DNA from: Pyxicephalus adspersus
Lineage: Eukaryota; Chordata; Amphibia; Anura; Pyxicephalidae
Length of the DNA stretch: 64,000 nucleotides
Assembly (NCBI RefSeq): GCF_032062135.1
Contig: NC_092859.1
Span: 49,476,710 to 49,540,709 of the forward strand
Direction: 5' to 3'
The notes under the pieces are model-generated. The model did no database searches. It was not told where the DNA came from and saw only the letters and a list, made by a program, of their open reading frames with translations. Positions 9,452 through 21,589 of the stretch are shown here, piece after piece. A program made the translations under genes and the position numbers. The number at the start of each line of letters is the position of its first letter. Positions within the stretch are counted from its first letter, which is position 1.

Positions 9452-11235
9452 GTTGCACACCACAAACTACCTAATTTGTCTTAGACAAAATAGCATAACA
9501 ATGAGATGGAGGAGTAGATTTTCAGTAGTTCCAGTTCTCAAAAAGTAGGGTTCTAGGAACCGAATTAGAAAATAAACCTGAATAAAACTAAAAATAGACT
9601 GTAGTCTTCTGTAGACCAGCAACACTGCCAAAAGCTTGAACACTATAACCACTATGGATTGCATAGACTGTGTGGATCTCTAAATTGAACTAAATATGTG
9701 GCTAGACATTTAAATATGTACTTATTCTTAACAAACACCTTTATTCCAGCAGATCCCTCAATGGCGCTGGTCCTTTCCTCGATCCAGTCTGTGTCGTGGT
9801 AGAAATCTTCAATCTTCTCTTCTGTCTTCTTCTTGTCTTATTGTTATGTCACCCAGGTGACATAGCCTGTGGTAAAGGGGAAAAAAGAGAGTTGATCTCA
9901 TGCGTGAAATCAGCATCTCTTTCACCTTGGTGGAAAAAATGCCAGAGCAGCCAGAGCCTCTTGGGATGCATGGCGTAGGTATCCTTGGAGGCTCTGCACT
10001 CCCATTCAGTCTTGATTGCCCAGACCCACACCCACAGATATGAATTTATATTCAGAGAGATAGATGTCTCTGGATGCTGCCAAAATATAGAAACATGAAA
10101 AGCTATGCAAATTTACATGACTGATTTCCTATATAATGTTTCCACATTCCTAAAACCCATCTATATTGAAAACAGTGACTAGCTACTTCTACCACCTCAT
10201 GTGCTTTAGTATTGGCTAATAAGGCGACCAAAAGGTTTATTTTAGGAAGCCAAAACTTTGGTATTCTTTAAGAAAGGGATCAAAACATTAGCTGTAATCT
10301 GCTAGGCTTTTGGCATTTTAATAATAGTATGATTATGTTTTGGCAGGTCCTTTTACCTTGCCTCAAGTATCATAATACATAATGTACAGTATCAACGATG
10401 CACAACTTGAGGCTGGTGACCTTCTGCAAACAAATCTTTAATACGTATTTCATAACTCAGATGGAAAGAAAGTGGTTGTCCAGCTATTTTTATCCTGGGC
10501 TAAATTGTTCTTTACATGACATAGCTAAATTTTGCCTTACATTGGATTAGGAATAGTTTTACTGATTGAGAGCCTTTGATGTTTATACTGCACACATGCC
10601 ACCAAAATATTCTTCAAAGCATATGTAAAAGTGAGAAAGCCCAGTACATAAAATGTAAACCTAATGTACAACTCAGTGTGCAGACTGCAAGAGTAAGAAG
10701 AATGTAACGTACAGAGTGCAGGGGCCAAGAGTAATTGTAATGAACAGCTTAGCAAATTGTAGAGGTAAGGAGTAGGTAACATACATTGTCCAAATGTCCA
10801 AAGTAGTAAATAATGTACAAAGTGCCAGGGCTAGGAGAATAGTAAACAGTCCCTAAAATTCATTCCACCAACTGTTATCAGTTACAGGCATTTCAACAAG
10901 ACACACCTACCTACCTTTACTCACTCACACCCCCAGACATACACTTACACCTATACATGGATATATACCCACACACTCATACAAACACTTACACATACAA
11001 TAAACTTACATACACAGACGCATATACATAGGTTCCCACTCTAACAGGCGCATACACTGTCACTTTCCTTCTGCTACCAGCAGCTTTTCCCCAGCACTGG
11101 TATTAGTTGGTGTAGTGATAACCTAACAACTGGGGTCAGTAGATGCAATATTAATTGTACAAGTAAAGATTGTTCTCTGTCTCCCTATGTTGTATTGGTA
11201 AGTAAGGTAATAGCCACCCTGTAATTGTATAAACA
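9452..11235. other. Unassigned DNA with one short dispersed repeat and a CA-rich tract
   Basis: Apart from the repeat at 9941-10028 nothing is recognised. A degenerate CA/TA-rich tract covers about 10895-11035 (many ACACTTACAC and CATACA variants). Open frames are short and overlap on both strands. Confidence 0.5.
9941..10028 (+). repeat. Dispersed repeat, second copy at 44650
   Basis: AGCCAGAGCCTCTTGGGATG, CATGGCGTAGGTATCCTTGG and AGGCTCTGCACTCCCATTCA match 44670-44745 collinearly. The core is an imperfect palindrome (GCCTCYTGGGAT ... ATCCTKGGAGGC). The family is not identified. Confidence 0.65.
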
Positions 11236-11392
11236 TAAAAAGGCAAAAGGAAGGACAGACGGGTTTGAAGGCTGATTTTTAAAGAATAACTATGTATTTG
11301 TTAAATAATTCATACATAATTATGTAACAATTTTTACATCACCAAGCCCATTGTTTCATCATGGGACTAGAGTATCCATATTTTACAGTAAA
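11236..11392 (-). repeat. About 160-bp repeat, inverted partner at 14046-14205
   Basis: GGCAAAAGGAAGGACAGACG, GGTTTGAAGGCTG, AATAATTCATACATAATTA, CCAAGCCCATTGTTTC and GAGTATCCATA recur as the reverse complement at 14046-14205 with moderate divergence. The similarity stops sharply at both ends. The class is unknown. Confidence 0.75.
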
Positions 11393-11790
11393 CAACTACA
11401 GTCGTTTTGTAACCATTTCAGTCTTAGTCGCCTGACGTGTTATGCCTAATTTGGCTATTTAGGGGTATAGTGGGACTTGTGTGGTCTATATAAATCACAT
11501 AAAAAACAAATAAGTAACATATTCGAATGTGGTACATATACGTCACAAATTAAACAGATACATAACCTAGTAAATGAAGTATATTACATACCAAAGAGGA
11601 ATATATGTATTTATACACAGGTAGAACAAAGTTATATGAAAGCGTAGTGCAAAATGTTTGTAAGTAGTGTGTCTTTGTATCTATATAAGGTGATGAAATA
11701 AATAAGCTGGTTTATAGGAGTGTTCAAAGTGTGTTTGATAAACATAGCGGATGTGTGTACAAAGAATTGTTCAGGTAAGTATCAGTATAG

Positions 11791-12497
11791 AAAGGATGAA
11801 AAGAAAAATGGCTCCTTAAGGCAGTATTATTGTAAAATCTTTTATTTATATTCATTAAAATAAAATAAATGTCTTAACATACATACATATAAAGTTTTAG
11901 TACTTTGACGTTATGAATCTAGATACATTACATCGGGTTGGTTATAATTTACACCAAACCTTTGTGCTGGTTGCCTGCTGACAGGACACTCTTTTCCTTT
12001 TTATCCCAAAAAATTTTCATTATCTCACTTTGGAGAGTGAATATCTGTTTAGTATTTTACATCTCTCTACAAATAACTTATCCTCACCAAGCAGTCAATC
12101 CACCAAGTCTATTCTACCAGTGTTTTTAACAGGACTACCTTCATGGAAAATCAAGCTTGAACAAGTGTATTCAGACCACAACCCCCCCATTTTGTACGAT
12201 TCTGGTATTCGGGCATTCTTCCTCCCCTGAGGAAGCCCACTAGGGCGAAATACGTCGGGAGAGACCATTAAAAGGAAAATCACCTATATTGCCCTTCACT
12301 TCACTGGTGTTTGGTGTACATTATAACCAACCCGATGTACTGTATCTGGATTCATATTGTCAGAGTACTAAAACCTTATATGTATGTATGTTAAGACATT
12401 TATTTTATTTTATTGAATATAAATAAAAGGTTTTAATCAATTTTAATATAATACTGCCTTAAAGAGCCACTTTTCTCTTCATCCTCTCCTTATCCTC
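11791..12497. mobile_element. Foldback element with about 190-bp terminal inverted repeats
   Basis: The left arm 11791-11965 is the near reverse complement of the right arm 12300-12497 throughout. Shared blocks include GGCAGTATTAT, CTTTTATTTATATTCA, ATGTCTTAACATACATACAT, AAGTTTTAGTACT/AGTACTAAAACCTT and ACATCGGGTTGGTTATAAT. AGTATCAGTATAG (13 bp) flanks both sides at 11778-11790 and 12498-12510. The 330-bp centre has no complete ORF and contains CCTGAGGAAGCCCACTAGGG then CGAAATACGTCGGGAG. Long arms resemble foldback DNA elements, but a 13-bp duplication is unusual for a DNA transposon. Confidence 0.75.
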
Positions 12498-12531
12498 AGT
12501 ATCAGTATAGATTGTCCAAAATCAGAAAGAA

Positions 12532-13300
12532 AGGCCTGGAACAGGAGAACTTAGATAGGGCTAGTGAAAAGCCTTCATGACTGGGAGGGGATAGAGAGCA
12601 GGCAGGTAATGTGTTAAGTTTAGGGTGGTTTTAGGGGAGGTAGTAATTGGAGTAAGGGGTGATTTAGTAGTGGGATAGGAAAAAAAGAGTTAAAGGATGG
12701 GGGGAAAATGGAAGGGTTGGAGTATTCAGCAACAGGATAGGGGGAGAAAAAGTTTCCCGCCCGCCCACCCCTGTTTTTGGTAAAGGTGACACCCGTCTCT
12801 GTTTTTGGTAAAGGGGAATGTATTAAGAAGGTGGTGAATGTATTAAGAAGGTGGTTCTCGAGAGAATTTGGTGTCGTGTAATGTTTTCAGTGGAGGTGAG
12901 AAACCCATCTATGGTGTGGGAGTCCTTGGAAATATGCTGGTACAGGAAGGATTGAATGGTTTTAGATTAGAGGGCTGCAAGTACCGGTGGTGAGCTGGGT
13001 GGTTGCAGCTGGAAGCATATATATCACGGTGAAGCAGACCCAAAAGAAGGGGGTAAAAGGTGGGTCTTCAAGGACCAGTAACCAGGGGTTTAAATTAGGT
13101 AGAATGTTAAAAGGAGTTTGTTTAAGTTATGCTTATATGGTTGTTATGGTAAGGTTATTTAATGTTGTTTTATTGTTATATATGGTTATTTATTTGTTAC
13201 TTTAAAGTTATTTAGGTTTTGTGGGCCATTACAGGTCATTTAACCAATGTTATTGCTGTATTATTTATAAAGGTAAGGGAGGGTACTGAATGCGGGTCTC
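12532..13300 (+). mobile_element. Short DIRS-related element, copy A
   Basis: It begins AGGCCTGGAACAGGAGAAC, like copies B (35801) and C (42375, minus). It shares CATGACTGGGAGGGG, an AAACCCATCTATGGTGTGGG AGTCC block, GGTGAGCTGGGTGG and TTTTGTGGGCCATT, the last resembling the 3' part of the DIRS remnant at the window start. A 20-bp tandem duplication (GAATGTATTAAGAAGGTGGT, 12816-12855) is internal. There is no coding capacity. The right boundary is approximate. Confidence 0.55.
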
Positions 13301-13966
13301 TGCCTTGTCACATGAAGGTATATACTTTCTTGGGTATAGTGGATTGTCAAAGTATAGAAAACAATTTAAAAGCAATCTCTAGATAGACTTTGGCTGGTAT
13401 TGAGCCTAATAGAGGATAAACATAGATAGATAGTTTAGTATAAAGTTGTTACTTATTTGGTAAAAGTATAATAAAATTGTAAAGTGAAGTTGTCAAAATC
13501 ACTTACATTGCTGTAGAATTTTTAAGGATAGAGGAAGTACAGGCCAAAACAAAGGATTCCCTGTGACTTAATTGGGGCTCCGAATCTGTCCAAGAGGGAG
13601 CCAGCAGTTAAAGCTGTGCATAGTGTGATGCGTGCATCCGAGTACGTCCGAGTCCTGCACACACGCCATGCGACACCAATGGCTGTATCTTCTCACAATC
13701 GGTCTGACAGCCCTTGTGGCTGTATCTGGAAGAGGCAGACACACAAATAGATTTTTCTTGGTAAACAGACATACTTATTTCACATTACTAGTATTACCTT
13801 CTAATAACTTTATCATTCATCTACTTGTTTACATTACTCTTGTTATTGTTTTATTTATTTAATTTAGGCAACTTTCAATCTGGAAGTTTTTCTGTCTATA
13901 CCAATACCTATAGGCATCCAGAATGTTAACCTGAATTATTGAAACACACTCAACTACCTGGTAATG
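13301..13966. other. Unassigned DNA
   Basis: No recognisable gene or repeat. The 76-residue frame at 13632-13862 starts in ordinary sequence and ends in AT-rich DNA; its hydrophobic end is explained by T-rich composition. Confidence 0.45.
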
Positions 13967-14041
13967 GATGGATGGCTTGATCATGTTGAATTACTTCTTT
14001 TCTTTGATCCGTACATTCACATGTCAAGGAATCCTATTAAT
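13967..14041. repeat. 75-bp perfect direct repeat, first copy
   Basis: All 75 bases, from GATGGATGGCTTGATCATG to GGAATCCTATTAAT, are identical to 15765-15839. Similarity ends abruptly on both sides, and the right end lies only a few bases from the repeat at 14046. Confidence 0.95.
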
Positions 14042-14045
14042 AGTA

Positions 14046-14205
14046 AAGTAAAGTATGGATACTCCAATCCCATGGCGAAACAATGGGCTTGGTAATATAT
14101 AAAATTGTTTGTTATTTAATTATGAATGAATTATTTTAGGAATACATAATTATTCTTCAAAAAACAGCCTTCAAACCCTGTCTGTCCTTCCTTTTGCCAT
14201 TTTCT
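14046..14205 (+). repeat. About 160-bp repeat, inverted partner of 11236-11392
   Basis: Reverse-complement match to 11236-11392 (GAGTATCCATA, CCAAGCCCATTGTTTC and GGCAAAAGGAAGGACAGA when read on minus). It starts a few bases after the 75-bp perfect repeat. Confidence 0.75.
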
Positions 14206-14215
14206 GTAGATGAAA

Positions 14216-15764
14216 TATTAACCCCTAGCATTGATGTCAATCACACTGACAGTATTGTGTGTATTTCAGTATGTGATGGTTGAGCATTACATCGTCATAA
14301 CTACAAAAAATACTGTGGGAACTTAGATTGTGGTCCAAAAGAGTAAGGGGGTCACACAGCTAGTGGTCCATATGGACAAAGTTATTCTTTTAGCTATTCA
14401 ATCAGCCAGTAATCTTTTCTTTAGAATCTCTTTCGTTTTTTGGTTTATTTATTAAGGAAAAAAAGAACCTACAGGTATGTGCTTATCATTGAGTTTCCCA
14501 TAATTGACCTTTGCAAGTCAGCTTTAATGAGGATGATAGTGAGCATAATTAATCAACAGCTGCATGGGAAGGATGCAAATCCTTGTTATAAATGTCTTTG
14601 GTCCTACTGGGATTAACGTTTTGGCAAAAACATCAAGCTATTTAATATATTTTAACCAAAGAAGTAAATGACTACAACCCAGGAAAACGTAAACCGGGAA
14701 GCCAATTAAAAGTAGCAGACCATATTTAAAGCTATGTTATCTATCAGTATGTTTTCCTTGGACTGAATGTTAAATTCCATTTTGTTTTTCTTTTATAATT
14801 TTACATAATGTGCTTAACTAAATGAACAAAAGCATGCATGTGCAAATGAACATGAGCAGTACAAGCTAATAGTATTCTCATGTGTTCAGTATCATGTACA
14901 CCTTGGAATACGAACTACAACATTTTCCCTTTTGCTAAACTTTTTAAATACATTTTTTACAAGTTTACTGAAAATTGCTGTTAACAAAGATCAGTACCTC
15001 AATCTAATTCATATGCACAGCTGAATGATCAGAGGAGTAACTGACTCCTGCCAATGGACAGGAATGTCTACATTATAAAATGTATAATTTATAATTGCCT
15101 GGATTCCTAAATTGCAAATTTCGGTGTAGAAAAGACAAATACACATTCTGAGATATTTAGAAAAATCAAAAAGTGGTACACTGGTGATTATTCAATTTAT
15201 TATACCTGCTATTGAGAAACATAGAGAAACAGCATGAAAGAAAGTTAAAAGTGGCAGGGAGCTTTGTTAGATCTTTAATAACTTTGGAGGTGATTCATTT
15301 TATCACATGTAAATACCAACAGCATTAATTACACACATCTTTTTTTATTATATATATCAAATTTATGTTGAGCTAACCTATTGGACCTATAATTGTTCCT
15401 ATGCTTGATTACTATGGAAATTCTAAAGGACACCAAAATTCAAAAAAGAATACATATGACTGACAATATTTGTAAAGCCTAGAGTCACACTTTAATGGCA
15501 CTATATTGCTGTTTTGCTTGTATTGTTTGTTTGATTTTTTTTTTATTTAAATATACTTTTTGCTGTTGGTTGCACCTTAATAAATAAATATTAATTGGAA
15601 GGCAAAAATTCTAATTAGATTGAAGTTAACATGTCAAAATATTTTTCTACCTTGCAGCAAGATAACTTGAAAATATATCTTATTTTCTGTAGCTGTGACA
15701 AAACAGCTGGGTGGCTTCATAATGATTTATATGCACCTGAAACCAGTGACGTCAATGGATCTGA
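14216..15764. other. Unassigned AT-rich DNA between the two 75-bp repeats
   Basis: No gene, transposon terminus or tandem repeat recognised. It could be an insertion, since it is bracketed by identical 75-bp copies, but I see no element features in it. Confidence 0.45.
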
Positions 15765-15839
15765 GATGGATGGCTTGATCATGTTGAATTACTTCTTTTC
15801 TTTGATCCGTACATTCACATGTCAAGGAATCCTATTAAT
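15765..15839. repeat. 75-bp perfect direct repeat, second copy
   Basis: Identical to 13967-14041 over its full length. The 73-residue open frame at 15631-15852 runs through it but has no recognisable similarity and is probably accidental. Confidence 0.95.
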
Positions 15840-18650
15840 TCTATCACAATGATAAAAGTTGTTGTATTAAAAATGTATTTATTTTCACACTGGCCTACAT
15901 GTATTTTTTTTACTGAATTTATTTGTCCCTTAGGTAATAAATAACAGCTGTCTTCTAAATTAACTAGCTATGAATATACAATTCAAGCAATAAAGATAAC
16001 ATGATCGTGGTTCATTTTTAATAAAAGTGTCTTCTGGAGAGATACTAAGCAGTGATGAGTTCTGAAACAATCATTCCTGTATATAAGACATTGAGCTTAC
16101 AGTAACACAGACACATGAATGTAAAACACAGTGAAACATTCATGGCAATGCCATTGCACAGCAGAATAGAATTTATCTGTCTGATGAGAATCCCATTCTT
16201 TTCTGCTAAGCTTGGGTCCATTTTTGAATGTGCCATGGTTGCTGTAAAAAAAACAAATGCCTCGACTTCATTTACTGGGTAAGAGCGTAGGAACCACTAT
16301 TCCTGTTTCGAGTAGGGACAGGTAACAGTTCACATTTTTTTGCAAACATTGACATGAATAAGTAGCAAGTTAGCAGTTAGGTATTTGCACAACTTAGAAC
16401 TGTAAAAAGGCAAAGGTAATTGTAAATGACAACTAGGACAACTAGTATGAAATAAAACCTTCCAAGTAGCAAAGCAGAAACAATTTATAGCCAACTTTGA
16501 AACTGTAACATTTTATTTTCATTTTGGATTGAGTGTGGCAGGGTAAAAACTGTTGTCTGTGCCCATTCTGAAGATTTTCTGAAGACTTTTAGTAAAACTG
16601 CACCTTGAGAACTGTCATCAAAGGAATAAACATTATTATTAGTCATACCGATATCATGATACAGCAGAGTAGCATTTTTGTTGAAAATACCCAAATTGGG
16701 AAAGAGTATGAGTTTCCTTTTTTCAGTAGGGATAGAAAATTGCCTATATATTTCCTCTTTCAAATATAAGGATAATTAAAGAAGAACCTTGGGTAAAAAA
16801 AACATAACATACATATTGCTGTATTTGCATATCTGTTTTTTTAATTCTGAGCCCCTCTAATTTTTTTATTCTGTTAATTCTGCCAGTATGGTAAGTATGG
16901 TAATTTGCTTGGCTGTAAACCAGTTGTTATGGGTAATGTAAATCCTGGGCAGATGCAAGAGTTTCATCAGTGAAAATGGCAGTGCCTATACCTTTAGCAC
17001 TTACAAGTCCTGGACCTGGCATCATTGCAGGGCAACAGCACAAGGTAACTATGTGCCAAAATAGGCAGGCATGCTGTGGATACTTGCCGATTATGGCCGA
17101 AGATTACCACCTACCGAGTTTAGTTCCGCTTTAGGCAATCAAGTTGTCCACCAAAGGAGGTAGTCAGTGTGAAAACACATTTGTGCAGGACCCAGTCCTG
17201 CCAAGTTATACTTTTAGGGCTCAAGCAGGGCATTGATGCCAAAAGGTACAGGAAATATCCCTTCTGCAACAAGAATTCTTACCTGCCTGATTGCTCTGTG
17301 GAACTGTCGAAATATCTGCACTGCACAAGGCAATCTCAGGGCAATCTTGGTCTCCCCTGCTCCTGCCAGGTCTGAATGAACTTTTGCATGCCTTCCTGTG
17401 TATAGCTGGGTTTAGTTTTTCTTTAGAGCCTGTTTTTGAAGTGTAACTCCAGGCCAAACTATTTTTTCAGTTTCTACATAACGTTGTAGGTCGAGAACCT
17501 ATTTTAGGTTTTTATTGCTGTCAGTTTGACCATTGGGGAGGCCTTACTGTTCCACAGACAGAATGGGCAGTGAGAGGAAATGCCAGTGTAACAGTTGCCC
17601 AAATTTGTAATGATTTCCTCTTCTCAGTTGTGGTGACTACTGCATAAAGTAAGATTTCCCCTCTGAGAATGGTCACTAATACAAACTACAAGCATGTAAG
17701 AAGTTATAGATCCTCATCTGCACACCTAGCATTAAAACCAATTTGTCAGCAAAATAGCAAGAAAGGTACAATTTAAAAGGAAGGGTTGTCACATGGATAT
17801 CTCTATTTTTCTTCTTGTAATGATATTCTTTAGAGCAAGTTAGAAATAGTAACCACCTTGCTTGTATTCACAGATCTCTTTTAAATTTTATTTTATTATG
17901 AGATCATAATAATGACAGGTTTACTTTAAGATAGCGTAGCACTAAAAAAGCTGATGTAATTACATTTTCTGCACCAATAGGTGAATAAATAAATTATCTT
18001 TCAAAAACTGTTCAAAAAAATGCTCATGCGTCAATACAAATTTTATAGGACAATTTTAAAATAAAGCCTAAGCTCTTTTACTCAATTCAGTCTTCTGTCT
18101 CAGACAGATAATTTCTTCTTTCATGTTTTTTAGGCATTATAAGCTAATTTGTATTGTTACATAATAACAGATAGGCTTATTGAAAAAAAGTATAAAAAAA
18201 ATAAATAAACTAGTGTTTTCTGAGTGGCAACCATTCTTCTACTGATCTATCTATCTGGACCAGTGCAATAACATAGATGATCATACTGCAAATTTATAGG
18301 ACAGTCAACATATTCCTAGAGAATGATGAGTACGATGGGGCGGAGGGGAGACTTATGTTAAGCTGGGTCATAAATAACTATTGACATTTCTAATAACACT
18401 TGACACTGTAATACTAAAGTTAGCTAAATTTTCAGATATACAAATAATTGTACTTTTTATAAAAAAGATCTAAAACCAGTTTCTAATAGTGTGTAAATAT
18501 ATGGAGGGATAATTCATAGAGTAGATTTAGAAGGAAACTATCCACATCATAAACCAAAAAATGTGGCTGTGCCTCCCACACACTGCCAACATAAAATACC
18601 AACACTAAAGCTACATAGACCTTATTTCAGTAAGCACTTCCAGAGCTATT
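15840..18650. other. Unassigned AT-rich DNA
   Basis: No gene or transposon recognised. The longest frame (16485-16763, minus, 92 residues) has no recognisable motif. Confidence 0.45.
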
Positions 18651-19659
18651 ACTGTATATACCCGAGAATAAGCCAACTATTTCAGCACCCAAAAAGTGCT
18701 GAAAAAGTCACCCTTGGTTATACTCCAGTCAGGTGCATGGGTCCCTCCCTCGATTGATATGTGGGCGCCGATGACGAGACTGGTGTTCCTCAGAGGCTGC
18801 AGAGGGAAGCCCTAACGTCAGTGGTCGGGGCGCGGCTTGTGCGGGACCTGCACAAGCCGGGCCCACATCACAACATCACAACACGATGTACAGGCTCTGT
18901 ACAGAGCCTGTACTGAATCTGGGCTGTTGGTCTGTAACAGCTTCATAATCCGGCTGTGTTATAATGAGCTCAGACCCTCCGCATGTTCTATGACTTTGTT
19001 ATAGAGAGAAGTGCAATAGAAGTATATTGCAATGTATTATGTGTAATAAATTGCAATGTATGATAAAACAATTTGTATGATAAAATAAACATGGGAACCA
19101 CAAAAAAAAACTAAAAAATTCATTGTACACATTTTCCCACCCACGGTGGTTTCAGGGCTCACGTGTGGCTTTGTATCAGAGCGGTGTTAATGCTAATAGT
19201 GAGTACGTGTTGCATTCTCATGCAGCAGTACACACACCATATTGACACATTATAACACCACTATAACAAACTACACTTAAAACTGTTTTTTTGTTCTGTT
19301 GACTTTATTAAAGGTGTTTGGCAAGTGTTAGCATCCCTACCCATGTATTTCTATACCTAGCAATTGATTCTACCCATACATTTACCCCATGGGCTCCATA
19401 TGTAAACAATTGTTTGAAATTTCTACTCTAAGCACAGTGAGCCCGGCTAGTAAAATTGAAATAAATATTTAAAAACATATAACCCCCTGATGCCGCAAAT
19501 AATGTAATTGTATTGGTATTTATTTTGAATATTGAAACTTGCCAGTAGCTGCAGCATTTCCCACCCTCAGCTTATACTCAAGTGAATCAATTTTTCCTGT
19601 TTTCCAAAGTAAAAATAGGTACTAAAACTCAGATCGACTTATACTCGAGTATAAACAGT
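18651..19659. mobile_element. Non-autonomous DNA element with about 24-bp inverted ends
   Basis: The left end ACTGTATATACCCGAGAATAAGCC pairs with the right end GACTTATACTCGAGTATAAACAGT read in complement. Further inside, TTTCAGCACCCAAAAAGTGC and GCTTATACTCAAGTGAATCA extend the related subterminal parts. The interior has small hairpins (GGCTTGTGCGGGACCTGCACAAGCC-type near 18835; ACAGGCTCTGTACAGAGCCTGT near 18893). No ORF of note. The target duplication is not clear, so the superfamily is left open. Confidence 0.6.
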
Positions 19660-20358
19660 GATTAGTGTCCAGGACTGCTTTCAAAATCTTGTTATTCAGA
19701 TATCCCCCATCATACAACAGATCTGTGTCTTCACTGATATTCTTTTGACACTGTAGCAGGTTGGTATGGCATATTAAACCAATGTTACTTAGGTCCATGG
19801 TGTGACATCATAAAGATCTTTAAGACTACTTCACAAGGTGACACTATATTTCTTTTCACAAATTACCCTCTGTATATCCATTTTTCTTCTTAAAGTAACA
19901 TACCTCCAAATATCTTTATACATTTATTTAATAGCATATAAAATATGGGATAATGCTCATCAAAACCACATTTAAATATTGGTAAAAAATATCAAAATCA
20001 GTGTTTAGTTTTGTGAAATAGCTTGTTTTACTTCTCATACCGATAAATATCTAGTGACTGGATTTTAATATTTGAAATCCAAGAATAAAGTAGAAGTTTT
20101 CTTCTTTTTTATAATTTATGTGTCTTCCCCTATGAAAGTTTTTACATTTTTATTGATTCTACCCATGTACGATATACCACAAGAAGATAACTAAAGGTTT
20201 TTTTTTACAAAGTTGCATGTCTTAAATTGCTTTTATATCAATAATTGATCTTAATCCTAATCAGTGAAGGACATAAAAACAGTGAAAGAAATGCAACTGA
20301 CAAGTTATTTATAAACACTACAACAGGCAGTGTAAAGTGTATCTTATCTCCTCATAAT

Positions 20359-20391
<33 letters not shown>

Positions 20392-21124
20392 AGGTTCACA
20401 TAAAGGATTATTACATTTAACACATTTTACACATTTCCATAGTGATTGTATTTGTGCTTCATACAGTTCACTTTTTGTTTTGTTATGTTTTTATAATGAC
20501 GAATGGATTTGTGGTAGACTAGGCTACAGTATGCTTTCATTATTCCATGTCATTGAGGTTCCTGCCCTCGAGACCTTTATAGAGGGGTGGGACATAGTCA
20601 GCTAAGAACACATTGAACTTACATGATATTACCACTTACAATCTCCTGAGATTCATGAATATTTAACATACTTATAATTTTCTGCTGAATGGATTTCTTT
20701 GTCCTAATATTCTCAAGGCATTTTAAAATGTCCAGCTCAAGAGTATGACTAACTATTTATTGCCCACACATAGTACATAGCATTCTTTTTAGGCATATAT
20801 TCAGATGAAGACAATACCCACTCTGAAAAAAGTGCACCTTTTGTGTTATTTTTATATATTATGAGGGATTAACATCGAGCACACTTGTTGCATAGAGGTA
20901 TTCCCAACTCATATAGGATTTAAAGGTACTCATTCAAGGGTTCCCTTAGTGGGGGTTCAGTGTCATCACTTTTTGACAATAAATAACACAAATTTCAGCC
21001 TCTTGGCTCTCTCTTAAACACACTTTTCAGAGGTATTGGTCCCACAGACCTCAATTTTGGTAGACCTCCTTTACTCTCCCAGCATACAGGCTACACACAG
21101 CTTATCTACCTGAGCCACCTGGCC
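19660..21124. other. Unassigned AT-rich DNA with a (TA)n tract
   Basis: Contains an AT microsatellite at 20362-20387; otherwise nothing recognised. Confidence 0.5.
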
Positions 21125-21128
21125 TTAA

Positions 21129-21456
21129 GCTGCGTACACACGTGAGATTTTTCTCGCCCAATAATCGGCATCGGCCAGATATCGGGCGAAAATCTGGCGT
21201 GTGTACAGTTGGCGTCGTCCATCGTCCGATCGACCATCCTGGCGGATCCACGGACAATGAACGACGACCGATCCTAATGAAAGGGAAGGGGAGAGCGCAC
21301 AGCAGGGTACCGCTCTGTCGCTCTCCCCCTCCCCTCTCCATAGAGCAGAATGGTGCTGTATGTACAGCACCGTTCATGCATCGTGTAGCCCTTTGTTGTT
21401 GGAAAGGATCGTGAAAGATCCTTTCCAACTACAAAATTTGCACGTGTGTAAGCAGC
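21129..21456. mobile_element. MITE with GCTGCGTACACACGTG ends
   Basis: TTAAGCTGCGTACACACGTG at left (from 21125) is mirrored by CACGTGTGTAAGCAGCTTAA at right (to 21460). TTAA is on both sides but is palindromic with the ends, so the true target duplication (TTAA, TAA or TA) cannot be decided. The interior contains a perfect hairpin around GTTGGAAAGGATC/GATCCTTTCCAAC (about 21398-21429) and AATGGTGCTGTATGTACAGCACCGTT. The overlapping ORFs of 81-108 residues are by-products of its higher GC content. Confidence 0.75.
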
Positions 21457-21589
21457 TTAAGACTCCGAAACCCCCACTGTCTCAAGAACACATTCTTTTA
21501 TTCTACTTAGCCAGGTTATCCTAACTTTGTGTAAAAAAAACAACATACAACACTTTACTTTTCTTTACAACACTGCTTCAGTTCTTTAT

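Noticed and set aside
13632..13862. 76-residue frame with a hydrophobic C-terminus considered as a small membrane protein
   Set aside because: The hydrophobic part is translated T-rich DNA and there is no family similarity or gene signal.
21102..21428. Three overlapping ORFs of 81-108 residues
   Set aside because: They lie on both strands of a short GC-rich MITE and have no similarity to proteins.
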